A program made the position numbers and the translations under genes. Source: Streptococcus pneumoniae (GTDB taxonomy: Bacteria; Bacillota; Bacilli; Lactobacillales; Streptococcaceae). From it: 64,000 bases of DNA. The notes beneath the pieces were generated by a model. The model did no database searches. It worked only from the letters and a program-made list of their open reading frames with translations, and had not been told where the DNA came from. Shown in pieces: positions 49,482 through 58,906 of this stretch. Every line of letters starts with the position of its first letter. The stretch's first letter is position 1. The stretch spans positions 124,001-188,000 of the forward strand of contig NZ_CRPU01000003.1 of the NCBI RefSeq assembly GCF_001096185.1. The letters are read 5' to 3'.

Positions 49482-49871
49482 CTAATTTAAGTCTGTAAAA
49501 GAATATGGAAGTAATTCCCCGACCGTCATCTCGACCGTCGATTTATCTTTTGCGACTAAGGTCACTTTTAGATCTTGTTCAAAAAATTCGACCATTACTT
49601 GGCGACAAGCACCACATGGTGAAATCGGTTTTTCAGTTTGACCATAAACAATCAGCTCTGAAAATTCTCTTTGCCCTTCAGATACAGCCTTAAAAATGGC
49701 TGTTCTCTCACCGCAATTGGTCAAAGGATAGCTAGCATTTTCGATATTCACTCCCGTGTAAACACTTCCGTCTTTTGCCACTAAAACTGCTCCGATAGGA
49801 AAGTGAGAATAGGGGACATAGGCTTTCTTGCTGGTTTCAATTGCCAGTTCAATCAACTCAGTAGTCGCCAT
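49482..49871 (-). CDS. cdd: Cytidine deaminase
   Basis: Converts (deoxy)cytidine to (deoxy)uridine. The 129 residues are the short homotetrameric type: zinc motif NCGERTAIF with catalytic Glu, and PCGACRQVM with the other two cysteines. It overlaps the deoC end by 14 nt. Confidence 0.96.
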   Translation of the reverse strand: MATTELIELAIETSKKAYVPYSHFPIGAVLVAKDGSVYTGVNIENASYPLTNCGERTAIFKAVSEGQREFSELIVYGQTEKPISPCGACRQVMVEFFEQDLKVTLVAKDKSTVEMTVGELLPYSFTDLN

Positions 49872-50520
49872 CTGCCAATTCTCCTTTTAGAATTGCTACT
49901 CCAGCTGACGTTCCAATACGGGTCGCCCCTGCTTCAACAAAGGCAAGAGCATCCTCATAAGAACGAGCTCCACCGGCGGCCTTGACACCCATATCAGGCC
50001 CAACTGTTTCACGCATCAATTGGACATCTGCTATCGTAGCGCCACCAGTTGAAAAGCCAGTAGATGTTTTAACAAAATCAGCTCCTGCTTTTTGGGCTAA
50101 TTGACAAGCCAAAACTTTTTCTTGGTCTGTCAGAAGGCAAGCTTCAATAATGACTTTCACTAACTTGTCACCACTTGCTTCCACTACTGCGCGAATATCT
50201 GACTCTACCAAGGCTAAATTACCTGATTTGAGAGCTCCAACATTGATTACCATGTCAATCTCGTCAGCCCCATTTTGAATAGCTTCTTTGGTTTCAAATG
50301 CTTTCACGGCTGAAGTTGTTGCTCCCAAGGGGAAACCTACTACTGTGCAGACCTTGACATCTGTGCCTTCAAGCCCTTTTTTAGCATGTTCAACCCAGGT
50401 CGGATTAACGCAAACACTGGCAAAGTCATACTCTCTAGCCTCAGACAACAAACTATCAATTTGATTTTCTGTTGCATCTTGTTTTAAAAGCGTATGATCG
50501 ATATATTTATTTAATTTCAT
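49858..50520 (-). CDS. deoC: Deoxyribose-phosphate aldolase
   Basis: Splits 2-deoxyribose-5-phosphate to acetaldehyde and glyceraldehyde-3-phosphate. The 220 residues begin [17 protein letters not shown]; the Schiff-base lysine is in [17 protein letters not shown] and the assisting lysine in GVKAAGGAR. It follows pdp by 19 nt. Confidence 0.96.
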   Translation of the reverse strand: MKLNKYIDHTLLKQDATENQIDSLLSEAREYDFASVCVNPTWVEHAKKGLEGTDVKVCTVVGFPLGATTSAVKAFETKEAIQNGADEIDMVINVGALKSGNLALVESDIRAVVEASGDKLVKVIIEACLLTDQEKVLACQLAQKAGADFVKTSTGFSTGGATIADVQLMRETVGPDMGVKAAGGARSYEDALAFVEAGATRIGTSAGVAILKGELADGDY

Positions 50521-50539
50521 ATTCGGATTCTCCTACAGT

Positions 50540-51817
50540 TTATGAGATAATTTCTATAATTTCTCGTAAACTTTGCACCCTATCATTTATTTTAACATAT
50601 TTTTGAAAATCTGTAACTAGCTGAGGAGAAATTTTTCCATTTGTGTATACTTTTGCAACAATTTCTCCCTTTTGAACGGAATCTCCAACTTTATTTTCAA
50701 AAACAATTCCTGTTTCATAGTCCAAGGCATCAGACTTGACTGCACGACCAGCACCTAGTCTCATAGCATAAAGACCAAATTCCATAGCCGGAAGAGCAGA
50801 AATGACACCCGTTTCCTGAGCAGGGATTTCCACCACATGGGCAACATTGACAGGACGGTAGAGGTCTTCCAAGTCCCCACCTTGGGCTTGAACCATCTCC
50901 TCAAACTTAGCCAGTGCTTGACCATTTTCAAGATGTTGGCGAACTTCTTCAACTGTTTTATTTATATTTGCCAAACCAAGCATAATTTGAGCCAATTCAC
51001 AGATAAAGTGGGTAATATCCTGACGTCCTTGACCTTGTAAAATCTCCAATGCTTCAAGGATTTCCAGACGATTTCCAATCGCTCGTCCCAAGGGCTGGCT
51101 CATATCCGTAATCACTGCTACCGTCTTCCGTCCAACAGCCTTACCAAGTTCCACCATAGTTTGAGCCAATTCGCGCGCCTCATCAACCGTCTTCATGAAG
51201 GCACCCTCACCGACAGTCACGTCTAGCAAAATAGCATCCGCTCCTGCCGCGATTTTCTTGCTCATCACCGAACTCGCAATCAAAGGAATTGTGTCGACAG
51301 TTGCGGTCACATCACGGAGGGCGTAGAGAAGCTTATCCGCTTTAACCAGCTGGTCTGATTGCCCAATGACAGATACTCCAATATCCTGAACCTGACGAAT
51401 AAAATCCTCTTGACTACGTTCTACTTGATAGCCTTTAATGGATTCCAATTTATCAATTGTTCCTCCAGTATGACCGAGACCACGACCACTCATTTTAGCC
51501 ACAGGCACACCAAAGCTAGCAACAAGAGGAGCTAAAATCAAGGTTACCTTATCGCCGACACCACCCGTAGAATGCTTGTCAACTTTCACACCATCAATGG
51601 CAGACAGGTCAAACTCTTGCCCAGTCTTAACCATATTCATCGTTAAATCAGAAATTTCACGAGTCGTCATTCCTTTGAAATAAACAGCCATGGCAAAGGC
51701 AGACATCTGATAATCAGGAACAGTTCCTGATACATAGCCTTCTACTAGCCATTCAATTTCACTCGAAGTCAGTTCTTGACCGTCTCGTTTCTTTTGGATT
51801 AAATCAACTGCTCTCAT
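50540..51817 (-). CDS. pdp: Pyrimidine-nucleoside phosphorylase
   Basis: Phosphorolyses uridine and thymidine to base and (deoxy)ribose-1-phosphate. The 425 residues begin MRAVDLIQKKRDG and include DKHSTGGVGDKVTL (about 82-96), the phosphate-binding signature, and SGRGLGHTGGTIDKLES. Its start overlaps the methyltransferase stop by 4 nt. Confidence 0.96.
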   Translation of the reverse strand: MRAVDLIQKKRDGQELTSSEIEWLVEGYVSGTVPDYQMSAFAMAVYFKGMTTREISDLTMNMVKTGQEFDLSAIDGVKVDKHSTGGVGDKVTLILAPLVASFGVPVAKMSGRGLGHTGGTIDKLESIKGYQVERSQEDFIRQVQDIGVSVIGQSDQLVKADKLLYALRDVTATVDTIPLIASSVMSKKIAAGADAILLDVTVGEGAFMKTVDEARELAQTMVELGKAVGRKTVAVITDMSQPLGRAIGNRLEILEALEILQGQGRQDITHFICELAQIMLGLANINKTVEEVRQHLENGQALAKFEEMVQAQGGDLEDLYRPVNVAHVVEIPAQETGVISALPAMEFGLYAMRLGAGRAVKSDALDYETGIVFENKVGDSVQKGEIVAKVYTNGKISPQLVTDFQKYVKINDRVQSLREIIEIIS

Positions 51818-52404
51818 TCTTTCACACTTCTAAGGATATAGTATCCCTTGTCTTTTTTAAGGATTTCACAATTACCAAACACATCTTCCATCTTAGACTT
51901 GGCACTTGGAGCCCCTTGTTTCTTCTGGATAACGATTGTTAAATCTCCATCAGTTTCCAAGAAATCTTTGCTTTTCTCAATGATTTCATGAACCACTTGC
52001 TTACCTGCACGGATAGGAGGATTGGAAATGACATGGTCAAATGTACCTTCAACTTGTTCATAGATGTTGGACTGGAAAATCGTCGCTTCTACTTTATTTC
52101 GTTCAGCATTTTGTCGCGCCAAATCCAAGGCACGATTGTTGATATCAACCATGGTCGCCTGAACGCCGTAAGCCTTAGCTAAAGACAAGCCCAAAGGTCC
52201 GTAACCACAGCCTACATCAAGGACAGTTTCTCCTTGGTTGACCTCCAGACACTTGAGCAAGAGCTGACTTCCGAAGTCAACCATCTTCTTGCTAAAAACA
52301 CCCGCATCTGTCAGAAAGGTCATTTTTTCTCCCAACAATTCTACTCTCAACTCATGAATGTCGTGAGCAGCGTCAGGATTTTCTGCATAGTACATTTTAT
52401 TCAT
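51814..52404 (-). CDS. Class I SAM-dependent methyltransferase (RsmC-like)
   Basis: A 196-residue methyltransferase of the small MTS family. The SAM motif is VLDVGCGYGPLGL and the catalytic loop SNPPIRAG stands in for the NPPF/Y motif of RsmC-type enzymes that methylate guanine in rRNA. It is first in the salvage operon. The start MNKMYYAEN lies 6 nt after the -10 box, so either the mRNA is leaderless or the ATG three codons later is used. Confidence 0.85.
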   Translation of the reverse strand: MNKMYYAENPDAAHDIHELRVELLGEKMTFLTDAGVFSKKMVDFGSQLLLKCLEVNQGETVLDVGCGYGPLGLSLAKAYGVQATMVDINNRALDLARQNAERNKVEATIFQSNIYEQVEGTFDHVISNPPIRAGKQVVHEIIEKSKDFLETDGDLTIVIQKKQGAPSAKSKMEDVFGNCEILKKDKGYYILRSVKE

Positions 52405-52410
52405 AACCCT

Positions 52411-52449
52411 ATTCTATCATATTTTGGATCGAATTGTAAATCGTTTACA
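52411..52449 (-). promoter_or_regulatory. Salvage operon promoter with palindromic operator
   Basis: On the minus strand an extended -10 TGATAGAAT (hexamer 52411-52416) is preceded by TTTACA at 18-bp spacing. TTTACA is one half of a perfect palindrome TGTAAA-CGA-TTTACA at 52435-52449. It resembles a cre site with one extra base, or a DeoR/PurR-type operator; the binding protein is unknown. Confidence 0.6.
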
Positions 52450-52461
52450 TATCCAGAATAA

Positions 52462-52508
52462 AACAAAAAGATTGAAGGAAGTTGCTTTACAATAACTCCC
52501 CTTCAATC
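52462..52508 (-). terminator. Terminator of the 52620 membrane protein gene
   Basis: GATTGAAGG (52470-52478) and CCTTCAATC (52500-52508) pair, followed on the minus strand by TTTTTGTTTT. Confidence 0.78.
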
Positions 52509-52619
52509 TCTTTCAACCTTTATAAGCAACTTGTATTTCATCTAGGACTACAGCTATCATTACCATGATAAAACACATAACACAAAATTTATTGTCTATC
52601 ATCAGATGCGTTGTCAGCG

Positions 52620-53024
52620 CTATTTCTTTACTTTTAAATATTTCACTATCAATAGGATTCCCAGGAAAATGTTTAAATAAAAGCCCAACTGATAAGTTTG
52701 TGTCAGGATTTCCAAACTTGTCCAAAGTCGTATCAAATCTTCTAGTGACATGCGGAAGAAATAACCCTCTGTAGCAATCCATAGAACTAAAAAGAAATAA
52801 CTACCAGCAGCAAGCCATTTCGCCCATCGTTTTTTTAGGAAGAAAGCAATCAAGAGCGAACAGATAAAGACAGCTGTTACAATGGCATGTTCCATCAAAA
52901 AAGTAAAACCGTAATAGGTTTCCACAAAACGTCTACCATTATCCGCATTCGCTCCTTTTAAAAAAGGTAGTGCAAAACTTAAAATAAAACAGAGTTCCAA
53001 TAGGTAAGGTTTCAAAATTTTCAT
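52620..53024 (-). CDS. Small four-span membrane protein of unknown function
   Basis: A 134-residue protein starting MKILKPYLLEL at 53024, with AGGAGG 6 nt upstream. Four hydrophobic segments are visible (about 7-22, 37-57, 64-82 and 105-127), separated by short charged loops (FFLKKRWAKW). I do not recognise a family. It is transcribed alone and divergently from coaA. Confidence 0.7.
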   Translation of the reverse strand: MKILKPYLLELCFILSFALPFLKGANADNGRRFVETYYGFTFLMEHAIVTAVFICSLLIAFFLKKRWAKWLAAGSYFFLVLWIATEGYFFRMSLEDLIRLWTSLEILTQTYQLGFYLNIFLGILLIVKYLKVKK

Positions 53025-53223
53025 AGTACACCTCCTATAAGTTATAAACCCCAAAGCCCCCTTTATAGCTGATAAGTCAGTAGAAAGCAGCTCCTACTTC
53101 ATCAATAAATTGTTCATCCTCTATCTACTTATATTATATACTATTGACTTACCACATTCAAGAAACCGCTTTATTTTTTTAGCTTTTTATGGTATGATAG
53201 ACAAAATATCTAGGGGAAAACAA

Positions 53224-54144
53224 ATGACCAACGAATTTTTACATTTTGAAAAAATCAGCCGCCAGACTTGGCAATCGTTACATCGAAAGACCACACCTCC
53301 TTTGACAGAAGAGGAATTAGAATCCATCAAGAGTTTTAATGACCAGATTAGCTTGCAGGATGTTACAGATATCTATCTCCCCTTAGCTCATCTGATTCAG
53401 ATTTACAAGCGAACTAAGGAAGATTTAGCCTTTTCAAAAGGAATTTTCCTCCAACGTGAAAGTAAATCTCAGCCTTTTATTATTGGGATTTCTGGGAGTG
53501 TTGCTGTTGGAAAATCCACCACCAGTCGACTGTTGCAAACCCTGCTTTCTAGAACTGTAACTGATGCTAGTGTTGAGTTGGTTACAACTGATGGTTTTCT
53601 CTATCCCAATCAAACCTTGATTGAGCAGGGGATTTTAAATCGTAAAGGATTTCCTGAAAGCTATGATATGGAGGCTCTTCTCAACTTCTTGGACCGCATC
53701 AAAAATGGACAAGATGTAGATATTCCTGTCTATTCTCATGAAGTCTACGACATCGTCCCTGAGGAAAAGCAAAACGTCAAAGCTGCTGACTTTGTGATTG
53801 TCGAGGGAATTAACGTCTTTCAAAATCCACAAAACGAACGCCTCTATATCACTGACTTCTTCGACTTTTCCATTTATGTAGATGCTGGAGTGGATGATAT
53901 TGAGAGTTGGTATCTGGACCGTTTCTTGAAAATGCTGAGCCTAGCCCAAAACGACCCTGATAGCTACTATTATCGTTTTACTCAGATGCCGATTGGGGAA
54001 GTGGAATCCTTTGCCCATCAGGTCTGGACCAGTATCAATCTCACAAATCTACAAAATTATATTGAACCAACTAGAAATCGTGCGGAAGTGATTCTTCATA
54101 AAAGCAAGAACCATGAAATCGATGAAATTTACTTAAAAAAGTAA
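53224..54144 (+). CDS. coaA: Pantothenate kinase (type I)
   Basis: First and controlling step of coenzyme A synthesis. The start at 53224 ([14 protein letters not shown]) follows AGGGGAAAACAA and gives 306 residues. The P-loop is [25 protein letters not shown] and RKGFPESYD are the type I substrate regions. A TATGAT -10 lies about 30 nt before the start. Confidence 0.96.
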   Translation: MTNEFLHFEKISRQTWQSLHRKTTPPLTEEELESIKSFNDQISLQDVTDIYLPLAHLIQIYKRTKEDLAFSKGIFLQRESKSQPFIIGISGSVAVGKSTTSRLLQTLLSRTVTDASVELVTTDGFLYPNQTLIEQGILNRKGFPESYDMEALLNFLDRIKNGQDVDIPVYSHEVYDIVPEEKQNVKAADFVIVEGINVFQNPQNERLYITDFFDFSIYVDAGVDDIESWYLDRFLKMLSLAQNDPDSYYYRFTQMPIGEVESFAHQVWTSINLTNLQNYIEPTRNRAEVILHKSKNHEIDEIYLKK

Positions 54145-54151
54145 TTTTCCC

Positions 54152-54180
54152 TTGTCAAAACGTAAGTTTTCAGATATAAT
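54152..54180 (+). promoter_or_regulatory. rpsT promoter
   Basis: TTGTCA (54152-54157), 17-bp spacer, TATAAT (54175-54180), about 30 nt before the TTG start. Confidence 0.85.
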
Positions 54181-54211
54181 GGTATAGTTAGTAAATATGG
54201 AGGTAAGAACA

Positions 54212-54448
54212 TTGGCAAACATTAAATCAGCTATCAAACGCGCTGAATTGAACGTTAAACAAAACGAAAAAAACTCAGCTCAAAAATCAGCTATGCGTAC
54301 TGCTATCAAAGCTTTTGAAGCAAACCCATCTGAAGAACTTTTCCGTGCTGCTAGCTCAGCTATCGATAAAGCAGAAACTAAAGGTTTGATTCACAAAAAC
54401 AAAGCAAGCCGCGACAAAGCTCGTCTTTCAGCTAAACTTGCTAAATAA
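54212..54448 (+). CDS. rpsT: 30S ribosomal protein S20
   Basis: Primary 16S rRNA-binding protein. The start is a TTG at 54212, giving 78 residues ([13 protein letters not shown]); GGAGG stands 8 nt before it. The upstream in-frame ATG would place the ribosome site inside the gene. Use of a weak TTG is also known for E. coli rpsT, where it goes with autoregulation. The protein is lysine/alanine-rich as expected. Confidence 0.95.
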
Positions 54449-54449
54449 G

Positions 54450-54475
54450 AAACAGTCCATAGAGGCTGTTTTTTT
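54450..54475 (+). terminator. rpsT terminator
   Basis: AACAGTC/GGCTGTT-type stem followed by seven T residues. Confidence 0.8.
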
Positions 54476-54500
54476 GTCTCCAAATTGGAAAAGGTAGAAA

Positions 54501-55013
54501 ATGAAAATCGCAATTATCGGATATTCTGGTGCAGGTAAGTCAACTCTAGCTGAAAAGCTGTCTCACTACTACTCCATCCCAAAACTTCACATGGATACAC
54601 TCCAATTTCAGCCTGGTTGGCAAGACAGTGATCGCGAATGGATGTTAACCGAGATGAAAAACTTTCTCACCAAGCATGAAGCTTGGGTCATTGATGGGAA
54701 TTATTCTTGGTGTTTTTATGAGGAAAGAATGCAGGAAGCTGACCAAATCATCTTTCTCAATTTTTCCCCATTGACCTGCCTCTTTCGAGCTTTTAAGCGT
54801 TATCTTAAATACCGGGGAAAAGTCAGAGAAAGTATGGCAGCTGGTTGTCAAGAACAATTTAATTGGGAGTTTATCAGATGGATTCTTTGGGACGGACGGA
54901 CTAAAAATGCTAAGGATAGATACCAATACTTAAACAATACTTACCCAGAAAAGATGCATATTCTCCATTCTCAAGCAGAGATTGATTGTTTTTTGCGATC
55001 TTTAAAAAAGTAA
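54501..55013 (+). CDS. P-loop kinase-like protein (FlaR/topology-modulation type)
   Basis: A 170-residue adenylate-kinase-like NTPase. The P-loop is IIGYSGAGKSTLAEKLS, a D/H-rich acceptor region HMDTLQFQPGW follows, and VIDGNYSW is the family motif. Databases call relatives DNA topology modulation protein FlaR, but the reaction is not established. It starts 52 nt after rpsT, past the rpsT terminator. Confidence 0.78.
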   Translation: MKIAIIGYSGAGKSTLAEKLSHYYSIPKLHMDTLQFQPGWQDSDREWMLTEMKNFLTKHEAWVIDGNYSWCFYEERMQEADQIIFLNFSPLTCLFRAFKRYLKYRGKVRESMAAGCQEQFNWEFIRWILWDGRTKNAKDRYQYLNNTYPEKMHILHSQAEIDCFLRSLKK

Positions 55014-55195
55014 ACAATATAGTAACATTTCATTAAAATCAGCATGCACTGATTGACTAAAAAAGGAAGTTTTTCATCCAGAAAGTTTTCCTTTTATTCA
55101 ACAATTAAAAATAACTCGAGCAATTTATAAATCAGCAATAAAATTCCCCTAGAAATGAAAAGAATCTTGTTCATAGTTTCTGAGTTCGTGATACA

Positions 55196-55238
55196 AAAAA
55201 ACTGAAAGAAGTATAGTCCTACTTCTTTCAGTTTTTTA
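55196..55238. terminator. Bidirectional terminator between the FlaR-like gene and the sirtuin
   Basis: A perfect 13-bp stem ACTGAAAGAAGTA/TACTTCTTTCAGT (55201-55213, 55220-55232) with A and T runs on either side. The 55014-55195 stretch before it shows nothing else. Confidence 0.87.
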
Positions 55239-55967
55239 TTGTCTCAATTTAGAAAAAACTTCTCCAATCTTACCTTCGATAACTAAATCAGCTTGGCTGT
55301 CTTGAGGAGTGCTGGACTTGTTGATAACGACAAGATTTGACCCTGAAAAATAATTGATTAGGCTAGCTGCAGGGTAAACAACTAAGGAAGTTCCACCAAT
55401 GATCAACAAATCTGCTTGCTGAATGGCTCGAGCTGCGCGACTAAATACATCCATATCTAGCGCTTCCTCATAAAGGGTCACGTCAGGTTTGACCATCTTG
55501 CCACAATCTAAGCAATAGGGAACTGGACTTTCAAGTTCCAAAAAGGCAGTCAAATCATAAAAGCGATGACAGCCCAAACAATAATTACGATCTGCACTAC
55601 CATGCAGTTTCAAAACTTTCTGAGATCCTGCCATTTCATGGAGACTATCGATATTTTGCGTCACAATCGCCTTTAATTTACCTGTTTTTTCCAACGACGC
55701 TAGATAATCATGTGCTAAATTCGGCTTGGCATCAGGATAGACCAGATACTTTTTGTAGAAATCAAAAAAATCCTCTGGATAGCGCTCAAACATAGTGCGT
55801 GAAACCAGTTGCTCGGCAGTAAAATGGCGACCTAGTTTCAGACTATATATACCATCTGAACTACGAAAATCTGGAATATTAGACTCTGTAGAAACCCCTG
55901 CACCACCGAAAAAGACAATGCTCTGACTTTGATCAATAATACCTTGTAATTGTTCAATCTTATCCAT
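55236..55967 (-). CDS. NAD-dependent protein deacylase (sirtuin)
   Basis: A 243-residue Sir2-family enzyme that uses NAD to remove acyl groups from lysines. It has GGAGVSTESNIPDFRS (NAD binding, 21-36), TQNIDSLH, catalytic His122 in LHGSA, and the structural zinc cysteines 130, 133, 152 and 155. Asn29 stands where glycine is common (STESGIPDF). It is monocistronic. Deacetylase versus other deacylase or ADP-ribosyl activity cannot be told from sequence. Confidence 0.92.
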   Translation of the reverse strand: MDKIEQLQGIIDQSQSIVFFGGAGVSTESNIPDFRSSDGIYSLKLGRHFTAEQLVSRTMFERYPEDFFDFYKKYLVYPDAKPNLAHDYLASLEKTGKLKAIVTQNIDSLHEMAGSQKVLKLHGSADRNYCLGCHRFYDLTAFLELESPVPYCLDCGKMVKPDVTLYEEALDMDVFSRAARAIQQADLLIIGGTSLVVYPAASLINYFSGSNLVVINKSSTPQDSQADLVIEGKIGEVFSKLRQ

Positions 55968-56196
55968 TTTGTACTCCTAGGAATTTTCAAGTTAAAAAGT
56001 TGAAAGTCTTGACTTCTTGTCAACTTGGCTTCCAACTTTATTTGATTATGATTTAGATATTAAACTGACTAGTCTCGGTCCTTTGACACAATTAGGCTTT
56101 CTTCAATTTCCTTATTCTTACCTATTTCAGGATTGATTCATTGTTGATAGTTATCATTTTGAGAACAAGAGAAACCATTCTGAATATAGCCTACCT

Positions 56197-56907
56197 CTAG
56201 TCTGCAATCAAGGTTTCTAATCCAACCTTCATCATATCGGTGAAGGTATTTTGGCGTTCTTCTGCAGTTGTGTCTTCATCTGGATTGACCAAACTATCAG
56301 AAATAGTCATGATAGCAAGCGCGTCAACATGGTGCTGGGCAGCAAGATAGTAAAGAGCTGCTGCTTCCATTTCCACAGCCTTGACTCCCCATTTACCAAG
56401 CTCAATGTTCTTTTCAAAGTAGTTTGAATAAAAGACATCAGAAGACAAAACGTTCCCAACGTGAGTTGTCATACCAAGTTCTTTGGCGATATGGTAGGCC
56501 TTGTCCAGCAAATCAAAGCTAGCGATTTGTGGGAAATCGTACTGTGACCAGTCATTGCGGATGATGTTAGAGTTGGTTGCAGCCGCCTGCGCCAAAACCA
56601 ATTCACGAACGTGGACATCCTCGTTTAACGAGCCTGCAGTTCCCACACGAATCAATTTCTTCACACCATAGTCAACAATCAACTCACGCGCATAAATCGA
56701 AATAGATGGCATTCCCATCCCAGTTCCCATGACAGATACACGGTGACCCTTGTAAGTACCAGTGTAACCAAACATGTTACGCACTTCGTTAAAACAAACA
56801 GCACCTTCAAGGAAATTCTCCGCAATAAATTTCGCACGAAGAGGATCCCCAGGAAGAAGAATTTTATCAGCAATTTCACCCTGCTGAGCAGCAATATGGA
56901 TAGACAT
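56197..56907 (-). CDS. deoD: Purine-nucleoside phosphorylase, DeoD type
   Basis: Hexameric-type phosphorylase of (deoxy)inosine, guanosine and adenosine. From the ATG at 56907 ([15 protein letters not shown]) it has 236 residues, the family length. [17 protein letters not shown] and [13 protein letters not shown] with TISDS are the family signatures. There is no ribosome site before this ATG; the frame stays open to 56967, adding a hydrophobic [12 protein letters not shown] stretch that looks like leader DNA rather than protein. The leader resembles that of parC. Positions 55968-56196 downstream show no clear terminator. Confidence 0.93.
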   Translation of the reverse strand: MSIHIAAQQGEIADKILLPGDPLRAKFIAENFLEGAVCFNEVRNMFGYTGTYKGHRVSVMGTGMGMPSISIYARELIVDYGVKKLIRVGTAGSLNEDVHVRELVLAQAAATNSNIIRNDWSQYDFPQIASFDLLDKAYHIAKELGMTTHVGNVLSSDVFYSNYFEKNIELGKWGVKAVEMEAAALYYLAAQHHVDALAIMTISDSLVNPDEDTTAEERQNTFTDMMKVGLETLIAD

Positions 56908-57110
56908 AGTTAAGATATAAAGGGCGACAGAGAACAAAGTAAAAATAGGAAACTGACGTAGCATCAATGATGCTAGGAAGTTTATCTTTTTTACACAGTT
57001 CTCCGTCCGTATTCAGTTCAGCAAATACGGTTTACCCATCCTTTCTTTTATTGTTATGAAAAGTTTTCCGCTCGTGTTCAAATCAACACACGCGCTCTAC
57101 CTTTCTTTTT
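56908..57110 (-). repeat. deoD leader: repeat-like sequence shared with parC, plus a GTGTTCAAATC element
   Basis: The plus-strand cores AAAATAGGAAACTGACG and AGTTTATCTTTTTTACAC (56941-56997) align with AAAATAGAAAATT and AATTTATCTTTTTCACGC in the parC leader. In between is an AGCATCAATGATGCT hairpin (56960-56974). At 57073-57104 is a 32-bp element recurring at 58773-58804. No other gene is seen between deoD and the CLC gene. Confidence 0.55.
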
Positions 57111-57126
57111 TTATATTTCATAGCTA

Positions 57127-57156
57127 GGAAAAATCGGATTCAATCATGACTCCGAT
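57127..57156 (-). terminator. Probable terminator of the CLC gene
   Basis: ATCGGA (57133-57138) and TCCGAT (57151-57156) pair, followed on the minus strand by TTTTTCC, about 100 nt after the CLC stop. Confidence 0.6.
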
Positions 57157-57253
57157 AAGCCTAATTCTTTTTTATTTCAAACAGTTATTGATAAATTGAC
57201 AATAGTTTTTAATCTTTTAAGATAAATCTTTGATTCGAAAAAACGGTCGTTCT

Positions 57254-58537
57254 CTATCTTATTACTCTATTCTTTGACTTCTGACACAGTATATTAGCCC
57301 AAGAAAAACGATCTAATATTTTTGCAAATTCATAGGCTAAAACAGCTGTTACTAAGAGATACGGAAGAGAATCTAAACCTAGCCCAGTGAATCCTATTAC
57401 TAATCCAGTTGCAGACCAGGGAGCCCTCAAGGTCACAGATAAAAAGCAAACAGACCCCAAAAGTAAAATGCTTGGCTGGCTATCCCCACCTAGAATCATT
57501 CCAAAGAGAGCAGCTCCAGCCATCCCCAAGGCAAAAGATGGCGTAAGTGTACCACCATAGGCCCCTGCCCACAGAGTAATAAGAACGACCAGTGCTTTTA
57601 GGATAAACAAGAGGAATACTGTTTTGCCATTGCTACCATTCAATACTTCCTGAGCCATCATACGTCCATTTCCAAGTAGATGTGGAAAATAACTTGCCAA
57701 CCCAGCAAGAAAAAGAAAAGCTGTAGGCAATGTGAGAAGTATTCGTTTATCTTTTATCCTGTTTGAAGACACTTCTTTACTCAAGCGACCAAAAAGCCAA
57801 GCTAGTGGGGTTAAGAAAAGAAGTAATAAGGGAATAACCCACATTTCCTTTAATGACCATGCGATGACTGGAAGCTTGTAGAGAGCCTGATCTGAAATAA
57901 CCAAGCCTGCTGTATAGGTTGATACATAGGTAGTCAAACCGACTAAGACAACTCGTTTAATAGATAGAGCAATTCCTAGGGTTTCAAAAACAAAGAAGAC
58001 ACTTGTTAATGGAACCTGATAGACAGCTGCTAAACCAGCACCAGCACCACAAGCAAGGAGAAAGATTTGATCCTTCTTAGAGAGAGAACATATTTTTCCA
58101 ATTGGTCCTGCAAATAGAGTTCCAATCTCTCGTGGCGCAGCTTCTTTACCAATAGGTGCTCCCCCTCCAACTGCAATAATCTGCCAAATTGAATGAAATA
58201 GCTGTTTTAAAAAATGAAGTTTGTATTGTGAAGTCTCATCCTTCATCTGTGCTTTAATGGAAAAAATCTGTGATTTTTTTTGCAAGAAATACCAGACCAA
58301 GGATGAGCTGACACCCACGATTATTAAACTTAATCCTATTCGCGATGAGGAAACTCCATCTGTCAAGAATACAGTTTGATGCTCTGATTGACCAAAAGCT
58401 ATCTCCTCTATTATCTTTAAAAGATAATGTAGAAAAATACCAGATAAACCTGAAACTATTCCTTGCAAAATGACTGCTAAGAATAATTTAAGATTATAAG
58501 GAATTTTCTGAAAAATACTCCTCAATTCTTTTAACAT
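57254..58537 (-). CDS. CLC-family chloride/proton antiporter or channel
   Basis: A 427-residue membrane protein with ten or more hydrophobic segments. The family motifs are GGGAPIGKEAAPREIG, which carries the gating glutamate (GKExxP), and GAYGGTLTPSFALG (GGxxxP). The usual GSGIPQ motif near the first half is not evident (FGQSEHQ loop instead). The gating Glu favours exchange over a pure channel. It lies between purine salvage genes and its start overlaps a decayed punA copy. Confidence 0.88.
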   Translation of the reverse strand: MLKELRSIFQKIPYNLKLFLAVILQGIVSGLSGIFLHYLLKIIEEIAFGQSEHQTVFLTDGVSSSRIGLSLIIVGVSSSLVWYFLQKKSQIFSIKAQMKDETSQYKLHFLKQLFHSIWQIIAVGGGAPIGKEAAPREIGTLFAGPIGKICSLSKKDQIFLLACGAGAGLAAVYQVPLTSVFFVFETLGIALSIKRVVLVGLTTYVSTYTAGLVISDQALYKLPVIAWSLKEMWVIPLLLLFLTPLAWLFGRLSKEVSSNRIKDKRILLTLPTAFLFLAGLASYFPHLLGNGRMMAQEVLNGSNGKTVFLLFILKALVVLITLWAGAYGGTLTPSFALGMAGAALFGMILGGDSQPSILLLGSVCFLSVTLRAPWSATGLVIGFTGLGLDSLPYLLVTAVLAYEFAKILDRFSWANILCQKSKNRVIR

Positions 58538-58773
58538 AGTAATAATTCAGCAAAAACGGCTTTAAGTAAGCCTTTAAAATCACCTTTAACACACTCAGTC
58601 ACTTCTATAATCTCTTCGTGGTTAATCTCTTCTTTGAAACCAGTAGTATAGTTAGTAATACATAAAATTCCTAGAAGTTTCAAAGCTGAGTAGGCTACAA
58701 CAATAACCTCAGGAGCAGTTGACATTCCGACCACATCTGTTCCAAGCATCTTATAGGTACGAATTTCTACTCA
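58531..58773 (-). pseudogene. 3' remnant of punA (purine nucleoside phosphorylase)
   Basis: An open frame here (72 codons from 58749) reads GMSTAPEVIVVAYSALK and INHEEIIEVTECVKGDFKGL, a diverged copy of the last 70 residues of PunA encoded at 61962-62774 (GMSTVPEVIVAAHSGLK, LNHEEVVEVTERVKGDFKGL). Nucleotide similarity continues to about 58773 and then stops. The N-terminal three quarters are missing, so it cannot be a working phosphorylase. Confidence 0.88.
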
Positions 58774-58832
58774 TGTTCAAATCAGAACACGCGCTCTACC
58801 TCTCTGTTTAATTTTGTTCTTTCACAGAGAGC

Positions 58833-58862
58833 TACCTGAGTTCTATTCAAGCTCAGGTAGTA
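58833..58862 (-). terminator. Hairpin after the lipase-lectin gene
   Basis: CTACCTGAG (58832-58840) and CTCAGGTAG (58852-58860) form a perfect stem about 45 nt past the stop codon, but no T run follows on the minus strand, so termination may be weak. 58774-58832 holds the second copy of the GTTCAAATC element. Confidence 0.5.
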
Positions 58863-58906
58863 CTTTCTTATAAACTAGACAAACTAACTGTCATTGTACC
58901 ATCAGA

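Noticed and set aside
56908-56967. 20-residue hydrophobic N-terminal extension of DeoD as a signal peptide
   Set aside because: DeoD is cytoplasmic and has the family length from MSIHIAAQQ; the extension coincides with leader DNA similar to that before parC.
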